Of a DNA stretch of 64,000 nucleotides, positions 18,759 to 27,666 are shown one piece after another (position 1 is the first letter of the stretch; each line of letters starts with the position of its first letter). The position numbers were made by a program, and so were the translations under genes. Under the pieces are notes generated by a model. That model had not been told where the DNA came from and did no database searches. It worked only from the letters and a program-made list of their open reading frames with translations. This DNA comes from Salinicola aestuarinus (GTDB lineage Bacteria; Pseudomonadota; Gammaproteobacteria; Pseudomonadales; Halomonadaceae). Location: the NCBI RefSeq assembly GCF_003206645.1, contig NZ_PZJP01000006.1:47653-111652 (forward strand). The letters are read 5' to 3'.

Positions 18759-19290
18759 TTCACACCTTGGAGTAGCCGGCAGGGCACCGGCGAAAATGTC
18801 GTGGCATCGCGAACTCGAGGTCCGCTGGATGCCGGTCGCACCTGGCATCGCATCCAACGCAAGCACCCTGAGGCTGCGTCGATGACTTATGTGGCGACCT
18901 GAATGCGCCCGATCGTGAAGAACACGATCATTGAAGCGCTCCATCGTTGCATCCGGACGCAGAAACCGGCTTGTGCCGTGCGTCGTAAAAAAGATACGTC
19001 CGGTAGTGGCATCGACTTACCCGTCGATGGCGTGGGTTGCAGACATATCGGCAGGATGGCGGGGTCAACACATGCGAGGAGGCGGCACTATACCATTGGC
19101 GAATGGCATTCTCCACCTTGTTGGTAAATTTCCTACAAGAGACCGTGGGCAACGGTCGACACACCCGAGCGGACGGCCCGGCGATGCATCGCGGTGCCGG
19201 TCGGCGCGAGGCAATGCCACGCCCCGCGTCACGCTCGCCCCGATCGCGTAGACTGAACGGCTGCACTCCCCGATCACTGGACCACAGCCC
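18759..19290. promoter_or_regulatory. Long deaD leader / deaD-yaiI intergenic region
   Basis: A 532-bp gap without a convincing gene. It should contain the deaD promoter and a long 5' leader, as is common for cold-shock helicase genes. A perfect hairpin GATCGTG-AAGAA-CACGATC lies at 18911-18929, about 150 bp upstream of the deaD start. The rightward end must hold the yaiI promoter. No riboswitch family was recognised. Confidence 0.45.
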
Positions 19291-19740
19291 ATGCCGACAC
19301 TCTGGATCGACGCCGACGCCTGCCCGCGGCCCGCTCGCGAGATCATCCTGCGCGCCGCCGAGCGTACGCAGACGGTCACCTGGATGGTGGCGAACCATGC
19401 CCTGCCGCTACCGGCGTCGGCCTGGGTGAAATCATGGACCGTCGCGCATGGCTTCGACGCCGCCGACCAGGCCATCGTCGAGAGCGTCGCCCGCGGCGAC
19501 CTGGTCGTGACCAGCGATCTGCCGCTCGCCGGAGAAGTCATCGAGCGCGGCGCCGACGTGATGACGACCCGTGGCGACCCCTTGAGCGCCGACAACGTTC
19601 GCGCCCAGATTCAGATGCGCGATTTCATGGAGACGCTACGCGCCAGCGGGCAGCAGACCGGAGGCCCCTCGGCCTACAGCGATGTCGATCGCCGCGAGTT
19701 TGCCAACGCGCTGGATCGCTGGCTGCGGCGTAACGCCTAG
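19291..19740 (+). CDS. yaiI: YaiI/YqxD family protein (UPF0178)
   Basis: A 149-residue protein of the UPF0178 (YaiI/YqxD) family, which has a PIN-like nuclease fold but no firmly assigned function. The family opening LWIDADACPRPAREIILRAA is present from residue 4, followed by VARGDLVVTSDLPLA and RGDPLSADNVRAQIQMRDFM. Length is typical. It stands alone and is convergent with the yqjG gene. Confidence 0.9.
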   Translation: MPTLWIDADACPRPAREIILRAAERTQTVTWMVANHALPLPASAWVKSWTVAHGFDAADQAIVESVARGDLVVTSDLPLAGEVIERGADVMTTRGDPLSADNVRAQIQMRDFMETLRASGQQTGGPSAYSDVDRREFANALDRWLRRNA

Positions 19741-19811
19741 GCACTTTGGGCCAAACGGCCCGGGCGGAGCGGATGTCCCGCCCCCCTGCCTCGAAACCGC
19801 CCTGGCGTCAC

Positions 19812-20816
19812 TCAGTCGCGCTCGCGAATCCCATAGCCCGTCAACCGCTCGCGGTCGTGCTCCCGCTCGAGGTCGAGCGCAGGTCCGGCCGGCACGATTC
19901 GCGTCGGGTTGATCATCGGGTGGCTATAGTAGTAGTGGCGCTTGATGTGATCGAAGTCGACCGTCTCGGCGATGCCGGGCCATTGATAAAGCTCGCGCAG
20001 GTAGTTGGAGAGGTTAGGATAGTCAGCGATTCGCTGGCGGTTGCACTTGAAATGGCCGTGGTACACGGCGTCGAAACGAATCAACGTGGTGAACAGACGG
20101 ATGTCCGCCTCGGTCAGCCAGGCACCGGCGAGGTAACGGTTCTCCGCCAGACGAGATTCCAGACGGTCGAGACAGTCGAACAGCGCCGTGAAATGCTTTT
20201 CGTAGACCCCCTGCTCGGTGGCGAACCCCGTCTTGTAGACCCCGTTGTTGACGTTGTCGTAGACGTCCTGGTTGACCGCATCGATCGTCTCGCGCAGATC
20301 TTCCGGATAGAACGTAAGCCGGTTGTCGGTCCACGCATCGAAGGCGGCATCGAACATGCGGACCAGATCCGCCGACTCGTTGCTGACGATTCGCCCTTCT
20401 TGCTTGTCCCATAGCGCCGGCACCGTGACCCGGCCGGTGTAGCGCGGGTCGGTGAGCGTATACAGCTCACGATGAAACTCGACGCCGTTGAGTTCATCGC
20501 CGCTCGACCCTTCGTCAACGTGATAGGACCAGCCCTGATCGAGCATCAGCGGGCTGGTATGGGAGACGCCGATGAGCGTATCGAGCCCTTTCAACTGGCG
20601 CAGGATCAGCGCGCGATGCGCCCAGGGACAGGCCAGCGACACGTAGAGGTGAAAGCGATCGGGCGCCGCCTGAACGCCGGGCTGGCCCTCTGGCCCGGGA
20701 CTGCCATCGGCACTCACCCAGTCACGCAGTTTGGCGGATTCACGGACGAACTCGCCGCCATTGCCCGCCGTGTCGTACCACTGATCGCGCCACTCGCCGT
20801 TAATCAGCAATCCCAT
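19812..20816 (-). CDS. yqjG: Glutathionyl-hydroquinone reductase (YqjG/EcfG)
   Basis: A 334-residue Xi-class glutathione S-transferase that reduces glutathionyl-hydroquinones. The start at 20816 is preceded by GCGAGGAG; the frame is open 13 codons further. The catalytic cysteine is C63 in LACPWAHR, at the same position as in E. coli YqjG, and the C-terminal GST helical domain follows. It is next to a LysR regulator in the same direction, as in the E. coli yqjG-yhaJ neighbourhood, though no orthology of that regulator is claimed. Confidence 0.92.
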   Translation of the reverse strand: MGLLINGEWRDQWYDTAGNGGEFVRESAKLRDWVSADGSPGPEGQPGVQAAPDRFHLYVSLACPWAHRALILRQLKGLDTLIGVSHTSPLMLDQGWSYHVDEGSSGDELNGVEFHRELYTLTDPRYTGRVTVPALWDKQEGRIVSNESADLVRMFDAAFDAWTDNRLTFYPEDLRETIDAVNQDVYDNVNNGVYKTGFATEQGVYEKHFTALFDCLDRLESRLAENRYLAGAWLTEADIRLFTTLIRFDAVYHGHFKCNRQRIADYPNLSNYLRELYQWPGIAETVDFDHIKRHYYYSHPMINPTRIVPAGPALDLEREHDRERLTGYGIRERD

Positions 20817-20936
20817 GAAACTCTCCTCGCGTTCATTAATGGCTGGGCGTCGCAAATGGCGTCGCCCATCAACAGTGGGTATAGCGTAGGCGGTCGACGC
20901 CCTCGATCCAATGCCGGCGCGGCGCGCGCCACACTG

Positions 20937-21875
20937 TCAACGCGGCTCGCCGTCACCGTCGCCGTGGACACAGTCGCGGACCAGGCTGGTGCCGCTCGAC
21001 GACGACGCCTCTACCAGCGCCCCTGCGAGCGCGCGAGTGGCCGGCCCGGCACTGTCGAGATCGCGATAATAGAGTTGAAGCGTGGCGTGGCGGGTGGCCC
21101 CGATGCGCAGTGCCAAGGGTTTCAGGGTACCGGCATCGAGTTCCGGCTGAATCACGGTCTGCGGCACCCAGGCAAAGCCCAGCCCCCGTTTGAGCATGTC
21201 GACCGAGGTCGAGAGATGGCTGACCGTCCAGCGCTGCTCCGCCTTGAGCCATCCGATATCGGCACGATGACGTGTCGCCGAGTCGCGGGTAACGATCTGG
21301 CGGTGGCGCTCGAGATCACGCAGGTCGAGTAACCGCTCGAGACGATGCAGCTCATGATCGGGATGCGCTACGGCGACAAACGGCACATCGACGAGCGGTT
21401 GGCCCAAAAAGCCCTGCGCGTTAACGCCGGAGATCGCCAACTCGACAGCAGACTCATACAACATTTCGACAGCGCCGTTGAGTACGGTCTCGTGTAACTG
21501 CACTCTGACGTGGGGAAAGCGCTGCGAAAAACCGAGCAGTGCCGCCGCCAGCGCATCCCGGGGAAAGACCTGATCGACCGCCAGCACGACCTCTGCTTCG
21601 AGACCGCCCGCCAGGTGCTCGGCGACCTCCTCGAGCGACGCCGCGCTCTCGATCACCTGCCGCGCTCGGCGCAGCAGCATGCGTCCGGCTTCCGTCATCA
21701 CCACCTGGCGCCCGCGAGGCTCGAAAAGCCGCACACCTAACTGCTCTTCGATCTTGTGGATCGCGTGGTTGAGGGTGGAGGGACTTTTGTGGACCACTTC
21801 TGCCGCCTTGGCAAAACCACCGTGATCGGCTACCGCCGCCAGCATTTGCCACTGAAGCAAGGTGACTTTCGGCAC
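20937..21875 (-). CDS. LysR-family transcriptional regulator
   Basis: A 312-residue LysR-type regulator. The start is a GTG at 21875 with AGGAGAGAG directly upstream; the frame stays open to 22022. The helix-turn-helix region lies at about residues 8-65 (FAKAAEVVHKSPSTLNHAIHKIE) and the effector domain at 90-290. It lies 120 bp upstream of yqjG and reads in the same direction, so the two may be co-transcribed. The effector is unknown. Confidence 0.86.
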   Translation of the reverse strand: MPKVTLLQWQMLAAVADHGGFAKAAEVVHKSPSTLNHAIHKIEEQLGVRLFEPRGRQVVMTEAGRMLLRRARQVIESAASLEEVAEHLAGGLEAEVVLAVDQVFPRDALAAALLGFSQRFPHVRVQLHETVLNGAVEMLYESAVELAISGVNAQGFLGQPLVDVPFVAVAHPDHELHRLERLLDLRDLERHRQIVTRDSATRHRADIGWLKAEQRWTVSHLSTSVDMLKRGLGFAWVPQTVIQPELDAGTLKPLALRIGATRHATLQLYYRDLDSAGPATRALAGALVEASSSSGTSLVRDCVHGDGDGEPR

Positions 21876-22093
21876 GCTCTCTCTCCTGGTATCAGTCACG
21901 ATGGGGCATTCCCACGGTAACCCTCGATGCCCTAATGTATCGCGGTGTGCGTCACACTTGCCGCGCGACCTCGGTAGGTGACAAAACGTCACGCAGAATA
22001 ACATCGGAAGCGAACGTCTCAATGGCGGCCGGAATTAAAGTGATACAACACTTTTACGAGATCAGATATCAAAGAGAATTGGGCTTGGAATCA

Positions 22094-22214
22094 AGCACCA
22101 TATTGGTGCAATTGAGCCACTTTTCTCACTTTAAAGTGCGTCCACACCATTAGTCGACGAAGCACTAGACGTGATACCGAGTTTTCAAAGAAGCCGCGTG
22201 GCACGGGGCTTACA
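22094..22214 (+). promoter_or_regulatory. NtrC-like site plus sigma54-like promoter
   Basis: The 443-bp region between the LysR gene and the M23 peptidase has AGCACCATATTGGTGCA at 22094-22110. It fits the NtrC dyad pattern GCAC-N9-GTGC with its inner CCA/TGG, and resembles enteric glnA sites. About 90 bp downstream is TGGCACG-N4-TTACA at 22199-22214, one mismatch from the sigma54 -24/-12 consensus (TTGCA expected). A perfect CACTTTAAAGTG palindrome lies between them at 22127-22138. Spacing of site and promoter fits NtrC activation; function is inferred. Confidence 0.5.
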
Positions 22215-22318
22215 GCGGTGTATATAAATACAGACTAGGCAGTTAACACCGCGTTAGGTTAAGGTTCCCCGGCCTTGATGGTTTCTGTCATCTATTTTTT
22301 CTTCGGGCCTTCACTTTC

Positions 22319-23980
22319 ATGTTGCGAATTTTTCGTTCGCTACCCCGCGCGCACAAGGTGCTACTACTTCCGGTCGCCACAATGGTCACCGTGCTGGGTA
22401 CGCAAAAAATACTTGGGGTTTTCGATTCCGCTGAGGATCCCGCTGCCACGACGCAAGCATTGGCAACGACAACGCTATCTCATTCGATTGGCCATTCGGC
22501 CAATGGAGTGGGCGATTCGCTGTCGATCCCGCCGCTTGCTGCGCTGTCCAATGACATCCCGCTGGCCGACCTCAAGCCGCTGGAGGTGCTCGACGTCGAT
22601 GTCATTCCGAGCGCCCGCGCCGACACTGACGTGCCGACCGTCCAGAGCCTGGACCTCGCTTCCCCGACGCTGGCCGCCAACGTGGTGGCACTGGCAATCA
22701 GCCTGAGTGACGACTCTCCCCAGCTCGCGGCGGAAGCGGGCAATATCGGTGGCACCTCCTATGAGGACTGGTCCTTCGACACGACCCTCGATCCCAGCGG
22801 CGACACTCAGCTCGGCGACGAAATCGCCTCCCATGAGCACTATGTTCCTTCATGGCAGAGCTACACGATTCAGCGCGGCGACTCCTTCGCACTGACCGCC
22901 GAGCGAACACTGGGGCTCGACTACTCAACGGTGATGCAGATTCTGGACACCGTGCCGGACAAGAAGGTGCTGACCCGCTGGCGTGTCGGCAAGAGCTTCG
23001 ACTACAAGCTCGACGAAAGTGGTCAGCTTCTGGCACTCAGAGTGATGAAGAATCCGCGTGACGGTTACTTGATCGAGCGCGATGTCGACGATAACGATTT
23101 CGCGTACTCGCCGATCGTCAATGCGACCGAAGCGACGCAGCGGATGTTCAGCGGCACCGTCAACGGCTCGTTTGCCGCGTCGGCCCAGTCGACCGGGCTC
23201 TCCCAGAGCGAGGTCTCCAAGCTCGTCCAGGTCCTCTCGAAGAAACTCGATTTTCGTCGCGACGCCCGCGCTGGCGACAAGTTTCAGGTGCTGGTCGAGG
23301 CCGACATGATCGACGGCAAGTCGCTGGACTCCAAGATCCTCGCAGCCGAGTATCAGGGCCAGCGCATGGATCTCACGGTGATCCGCAACAGCGCCGACGA
23401 TCACTTCTATACCCCGGACGGCAACAGCCTCGATCCTGCCTTCAACCGCTACCCGTTCGAAGGAAGCTATCGCATCAGCTCGCCGTTCAACCTGCGCCGC
23501 CACCATCCGGTGACCGGCCGCATCAGTCCGCACAAGGGCACCGACTTCGCCATGCGTACCGGCACCCCGATCGAGGCACCGGCGGCCGGCCGAGTCGAAC
23601 GGGTTGTCAATCACCCCATCGCGGGCAAGTACATTCTCATCCAGCACGACAACGGCTATGAAACGCGTTATCTCCACTTGAGCAAGACGGAGGTCAGCCC
23701 CGGCGATCGCGTCGAGATGGGCCAGGAGATCGCACTGTCCGGCAGTACCGGGCGAGTGACTGGCCCCCACCTGCACTACGAAGTCCTGGTCAACGACCGT
23801 CAGGTCGACGCCATGCGCGTGCCGCTGCCGGAGTCCCAGAGTCTGAGTGGCGATGCCCTGGCTGCCTTCCAGCGCGAGTCGGAAAACTTGCTGGCCAAAC
23901 TCGATCAGGGGGGAGACGACGAACCCGCTCTCGCCAACGTCAACGTCAAAAACGACCAGCGAGCGGACGACAGCATCTGA
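22319..23980 (+). CDS. M23 peptidoglycan DD-metalloendopeptidase (MepM-like)
   Basis: A 553-residue cell-envelope protease. One membrane anchor lies at about residues 12-32, an OapA/LysM-like peptidoglycan-binding region around 180-225 (SYTIQRGDSFALTAERTLGL), a Csd3-like domain near 265-340, and the M23 catalytic domain at about 390-495. Zinc-binding motifs are intact: HKGTD and GPHLHYE, with RYLHLS between them. It should cleave peptide cross-links in the periplasm for wall growth. A terminator follows directly. The promoter region carries NtrC- and sigma54-like sequences, unusual for this family. Confidence 0.92.
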   Translation: MLRIFRSLPRAHKVLLLPVATMVTVLGTQKILGVFDSAEDPAATTQALATTTLSHSIGHSANGVGDSLSIPPLAALSNDIPLADLKPLEVLDVDVIPSARADTDVPTVQSLDLASPTLAANVVALAISLSDDSPQLAAEAGNIGGTSYEDWSFDTTLDPSGDTQLGDEIASHEHYVPSWQSYTIQRGDSFALTAERTLGLDYSTVMQILDTVPDKKVLTRWRVGKSFDYKLDESGQLLALRVMKNPRDGYLIERDVDDNDFAYSPIVNATEATQRMFSGTVNGSFAASAQSTGLSQSEVSKLVQVLSKKLDFRRDARAGDKFQVLVEADMIDGKSLDSKILAAEYQGQRMDLTVIRNSADDHFYTPDGNSLDPAFNRYPFEGSYRISSPFNLRRHHPVTGRISPHKGTDFAMRTGTPIEAPAAGRVERVVNHPIAGKYILIQHDNGYETRYLHLSKTEVSPGDRVEMGQEIALSGSTGRVTGPHLHYEVLVNDRQVDAMRVPLPESQSLSGDALAAFQRESENLLAKLDQGGDDEPALANVNVKNDQRADDSI

Positions 23981-24310
23981 CGGCTCGACGTTCGAACACG
24001 GTATCGCCGCCTGAAAAAGCCACCCCTCGGGTGGCTTTTTTGTCGTCTTGACACCGAATCCTCGGCGAGCCAGCCATGGCACCTCACCTGCCGAGAATCC
24101 CCACGGTCGATGGACGCGTTCATGACACTGGCACTTTTGGTCAGACCGCGTCATTCTGCAGGAGAAGCCACTCGCTAGAGAGGTAACGCCGAAGCCCCTT
24201 CCCTGATGTCCGATATCGCGGCACTGATGGAGCGGACAAGGCGGAGACCGACTTGTCGCTGCACTCTGTCAGGGTCGAGACGCCTTGATCTCACAGGAGT
24301 GCTTTTGCCG
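23981..24310. other. Intergenic region, mepM-like to phoH-like
   Basis: About 330 bp that begins with the terminator described separately. The remaining roughly 270 bp has no gene or recognised motif apart from the ribosome site AGGAG at 24295-24299. Confidence 0.4.
24014..24041. terminator. Rho-independent terminator after M23 peptidase gene
   Basis: The arms AAAAAGCCACCC and GGGTGGCTTTTT around a CTC loop lie 33 bp past the stop codon. The A and T runs flank the stem, so it can terminate in either direction. Confidence 0.9.
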
Positions 24311-25726
24311 ATGGTGCGAATCGACAAGAAGGCCCACAGGCTCTACGTGCTGGACACCAATGTCCTGATTCACGATCCCGCTGCCCTCTACCACTTTGAC
24401 GAACACGATGTCGTCATCCCCATGACGGTGCTCGAAGAGCTCGACAAGCATAAAAACGGTATGCGCGAGATCGCGCGGACCGCCCGACAGATCAGCCGAA
24501 CCCTCTCCGACCTGACAGCCAACGTCACCCCGCAACAGATTCAGCAAGGCATTCCCATTCCCCGCGTCACCGGCGACCCCGCGGGACGTCTGCGCTTTCT
24601 CTGCTACTCGGATCTCGCGCCGCTGGAGACACTGGAGAACTCGCCGGACAATCGCATTCTCGCCGAAACCTGCCGGCTGCGTGACGAACGCCCCGACGCT
24701 TCTGTCATCCTGATAACCAAGGACATCAATCTGAGGGTCAAGGCCGCCGCCCTCAAGGTCCCGGTAGAGGACTATCTCAACGATCGAGCCTTCGATGACC
24801 TCGACACCATGATCGAAGGGGCCCAGGTTTACGTCGAAGCGGGACGAGGCGGACGAGGGCTCTGGGAGTCGCTGGACGTCGATGTGCTGGTCGAGCGAAC
24901 CGAAGGACACACTCGCTACCACCTGGAGGGAAACATCCCCGACGCCTGGCACCTCGGCATGCTGGTCGCCGACAGCGAAAACGGGGCCGACTTCGAAGCG
25001 ATCGTCAGAAGCCTGGGGCAAAAGCGCGCCACGCTCGAGCTTCTGACCAACTATCGGCATCACGACGGCGTCTGGGGCGTTCACGCCCATGACAGCCGGC
25101 AGAACTTCGCTCTCAACCTGCTGATGGACCCGGAGATCGACATCCTGACCATCGCCGGCAGCGCCGGCACCGGCAAAACCTTCATGACGCTGGCCGCGGC
25201 GTTTCAGCAGACGCTCGACGGCAAGCGCTTCGAGCGCATCGTCTTCACTCGCGCGCCGATCCCCATGGGTGAGGACATCGGTTTTCTGCCCGGCACGGAG
25301 GAGGAGAAAATGTCGCCCTGGATGGGCGCCTTCCACGACAACATGGACAATCTCCTGCGCGACGAACGGGAGGGTTCGACGAGCTGGAGTGACGGAGCGA
25401 CTCGCCAGCTTATCGGCTCGCGGGTCCAGATCCGCTCGCCGACCTTCATGCGAGGGCGCACACTCAACGACACCATCCTGATCATCGACGAAGCGCAGAA
25501 CTTCACGCCCAAACAGCTCAAGTCGCTGATCACGCGAGCCGGGCGCAACACCAAGATCGTCTGTCTGGGCAACGTCGGGCAGATCGACACCCCCTATTTG
25601 ACCGCCAACACCTGCGGCATGGCTGCCGTCGTCGAACGCTTCCGTGACTGGCCTCACGCGGGCCACATCACGCTCAAGAGCGTCGAACGCTCGCGTCTTG
25701 CGCTCGCCGCGGAGGAGTTGCTCTAA
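24311..25726 (+). CDS. PIN-PhoH fusion ATPase/ribonuclease (PhoH2-like)
   Basis: A 471-residue protein with an N-terminal PIN ribonuclease domain (about residues 8-150, beginning LYVLDTNVLIHDP with the first catalytic aspartate) and a C-terminal PhoH ATPase domain (about 240-465). The latter has Walker A GSAGTGKT and Walker B ILIIDEAQN. PIN-PhoH proteins couple RNA unwinding to cleavage. The start is uncertain: the ATG at 24311 is 11 bases from AGGAG, whereas an in-frame TTG at 24305 has better spacing. The frame is open to 24206. Confidence 0.9.
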   Translation: MVRIDKKAHRLYVLDTNVLIHDPAALYHFDEHDVVIPMTVLEELDKHKNGMREIARTARQISRTLSDLTANVTPQQIQQGIPIPRVTGDPAGRLRFLCYSDLAPLETLENSPDNRILAETCRLRDERPDASVILITKDINLRVKAAALKVPVEDYLNDRAFDDLDTMIEGAQVYVEAGRGGRGLWESLDVDVLVERTEGHTRYHLEGNIPDAWHLGMLVADSENGADFEAIVRSLGQKRATLELLTNYRHHDGVWGVHAHDSRQNFALNLLMDPEIDILTIAGSAGTGKTFMTLAAAFQQTLDGKRFERIVFTRAPIPMGEDIGFLPGTEEEKMSPWMGAFHDNMDNLLRDEREGSTSWSDGATRQLIGSRVQIRSPTFMRGRTLNDTILIIDEAQNFTPKQLKSLITRAGRNTKIVCLGNVGQIDTPYLTANTCGMAAVVERFRDWPHAGHITLKSVERSRLALAAEELL

Positions 25727-25750
25727 CGCTCGACCCATCAACCCAGAAAC

Positions 25751-25782
25751 GACAAACGCCCCGGCTTGCCGGGGCGTTTGTC
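25751..25782. terminator. Rho-independent terminator, phoH-like/zinc-ribbon genes
   Basis: A 14-bp perfect stem GACAAACGCCCCGG with loop CTTG lies between the convergent phoH-like and zinc-ribbon genes. It can serve both directions. Confidence 0.85.
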
Positions 25783-25823
25783 ATTGAACCGAGGCGGATC
25801 GCCTGTCGCGCGCGATCTCGACG

Positions 25824-26066
25824 TCAGTGGTTCTCCTGAGTGCCGGGTTTCTTGTTGTTCTTGACGTCCTCGATCAGCTGCTCGGCCTCGGTGCGTGGCG
25901 TTTCTGCCATGATGCGCTGCGCGTCTTCCCACGTGCAGACGTCGGTATTGCACGAGGTGCAGTAGACATGATCATCGTCGTTCTTCGCCTGCGATACCTT
26001 CATCGAGTGGCTGTCGCAGTTCGGGCACCCTTTGGGCATGCGAAATTCTTCGGAAAAGTCCGACAT
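25824..26066 (-). CDS. Small zinc-ribbon protein
   Basis: An 80-residue protein with two CxxC knuckles, CPNC (residues 14-17) and CTSC (36-39), spaced like a zinc ribbon, followed by an acidic helical tail. The start has AGGAGGATT ten bases upstream, a strong ribosome site. No specific family was recognised; it might bind metal or nucleic acid. It precedes the methyltransferase and esterase genes only by orientation (all leftward), and lies downstream of them. Confidence 0.75.
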   Translation of the reverse strand: MSDFSEEFRMPKGCPNCDSHSMKVSQAKNDDDHVYCTSCNTDVCTWEDAQRIMAETPRTEAEQLIEDVKNNKKPGTQENH

Positions 26067-26120
26067 CGCGTGAATCCTCCTAGTCGCTGACGGTTGGCAT
26101 TGAGTGTAGCGGACCGCGGC

Positions 26121-26747
26121 CTAGCACGCCCGGCGACGCCAGACGAGACAGGCATTGTTGGCAGGCATCGAGTAGTCGGCCTCTCGCACCAGCCCCGCTG
26201 TCTCCGCCAGGGCATCAACGGCCTCGAGGTCGCGAATGCCCCAGCTGGCATCCCGTGCGCGCAGATCGGCGTCGAACCGCGCATTGCTTGCCGCGGTGTG
26301 CTGCCCCTGCTTCCGAAACGGACCGTAGACAATGAGCGGCGCGCCCTCGCCGAGCGTGCGTCCGGCGCCGGCAAACAGGGCCTCGCTCGCCGACCATGGC
26401 GAGATGTGCAGCATGTTGATACAGACGATGGCTGCGAGAGGCGCTTCGACCGGCCAGTCGGACGTCACGTCGAGGGCCAGCGGTTCGGCGAGATTGCCAA
26501 GCCCCGCTGTCCGCCGCCAGGCGGCGATGGAACGCCGCGCCTCGGGACTGGCGTCGGAGGGCAACCACTCGAGGGTCGGGAAGCCGGCAGCGAAGTGCAG
26601 GGCGTGCTCGCCACTGCCGCTGGCGATCTCGAGCACCCGGCCGGTCTCCGGCAACACCTGGCGTAGCACCTCGGCTATGGGCTCGCGGTTGCGCTGGGCG
26701 GCCGGGCTGGTCAGCGCGTCGTTCGCCTGCGAGCCGATCTTGTCCAT
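26121..26747 (-). CDS. DUF938 family SAM-dependent methyltransferase
   Basis: A 208-residue protein of the DUF938 methyltransferase family. The SAM-binding motif RVLEIASGSGEHALHFA is at residues 39-55, and ICINMLHISPW near residue 107 is the family hallmark. The ATG at 26747 is chosen; the frame continues upstream through the esterase gene in another frame. It lies only 13 bp past the esterase stop, implying a two-gene unit. The substrate is unknown. Confidence 0.85.
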   Translation of the reverse strand: MDKIGSQANDALTSPAAQRNREPIAEVLRQVLPETGRVLEIASGSGEHALHFAAGFPTLEWLPSDASPEARRSIAAWRRTAGLGNLAEPLALDVTSDWPVEAPLAAIVCINMLHISPWSASEALFAGAGRTLGEGAPLIVYGPFRKQGQHTAASNARFDADLRARDASWGIRDLEAVDALAETAGLVREADYSMPANNACLVWRRRAC

Positions 26748-26760
26748 ACTGTTCACGGTG

Positions 26761-27426
26761 TCAGCCCAGCCGGTCCGAGAGCCATTTGGCGATATCGCCT
26801 GCCTGCTCGGGACAGAGGCTGTGGCCCATCTCATAGGTGCGATAGGTGACCGGATAGCCCTGCGCCTCGGCACGCTCGGCCCCCTCCCGGCCCAGGCTCT
26901 CCGGCACCACCGGGTCGGCGGTGCCGTGATGCACCTCGACCGGCACGCTCCGGTTGGCCTCGGCCGGCGCGATGCTGTCGGCAGTGGCGTAGTAGGTCGA
27001 CAGCGCCAGCAGCCCGCCCAGTGGCTGGGCGTAGGAAAGCGCCGCCTCGTAGGCGACCGCACCGCCCTGCGAAAAGCCGGCGATGACGATGCGACGACTG
27101 TCGATGCCCGCTTCGATCTGGGCGTCGATCAAGGCATGAACGCGCTCGGCGGAGGCGCGAAGCTGCGCCACGTCGACCCGGCGCCCGAGGTTCATCTCCA
27201 GGATGTCGTACCACGCAGGCATCGGCGTACCGCCGTTAATGGTGACTGGCAGCTGCGGCGCGTGAGGCAGCACAAAACGGATCGCGAGAGCGTCGTCCAG
27301 GCCGAGCGCCGGCACCAGCGGCTCGAAGTCATGACCGTCGGCACCCAGGCCGTGAAGCAGAATCACGCAGGCATCGGCCTCGCGCTGATTGGCAGGCTCG
27401 AGAATCAGCTCTTGCGCGTGAGCCAT
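26761..27426 (-). CDS. Carboxylesterase/phospholipase family alpha/beta hydrolase
   Basis: A 221-residue cytosolic alpha/beta hydrolase of the carboxylesterase/lysophospholipase (YpfH/EstB) family. The oxyanion segment ILLHGLGADGHDF is at residues 22-34. The catalytic triad is visible as Ser in GFSQGG, Asp in GTADPVVP and His in MGHSLC. The start at 27426 is chosen because AAGGAT lies seven bases upstream; an ATG nine bases earlier overlaps that site. Natural substrates are probably short-chain esters. Confidence 0.9.
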   Translation of the reverse strand: MAHAQELILEPANQREADACVILLHGLGADGHDFEPLVPALGLDDALAIRFVLPHAPQLPVTINGGTPMPAWYDILEMNLGRRVDVAQLRASAERVHALIDAQIEAGIDSRRIVIAGFSQGGAVAYEAALSYAQPLGGLLALSTYYATADSIAPAEANRSVPVEVHHGTADPVVPESLGREGAERAEAQGYPVTYRTYEMGHSLCPEQAGDIAKWLSDRLG

Positions 27427-27666
27427 GTGTCGCATCCTTGTGTAGAGTCGATGAAAAGATGAGTCGTTACGGTGATGGCGATCAGTTTAACGGCTCGGTA
27501 AGCGCTTTGCCCGACCTCGTCGGCCCCAACCGCCGCCGACTTCACTTTCGGGCAGCAGACGCGATCACCAGACGCCCGACGTGCCCTGGCAGCTGTCGGC
27601 CCCCCACACGCTCCGTCGGCTCGTCCAGGCGTTGGCTCAACCACTGGATCGCTTCAAGGATCTCCT

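Noticed and set aside
19748..19761. Hairpin GGGCC-AAAC-GGCCC between yaiI and yqjG as a terminator
   Set aside because: Only five base pairs and no T-run.
25824..26066. YheV-family assignment for the zinc-ribbon gene
   Set aside because: Cysteine spacing and the rest of the sequence do not resemble YheV; left as an unnamed zinc-ribbon protein.
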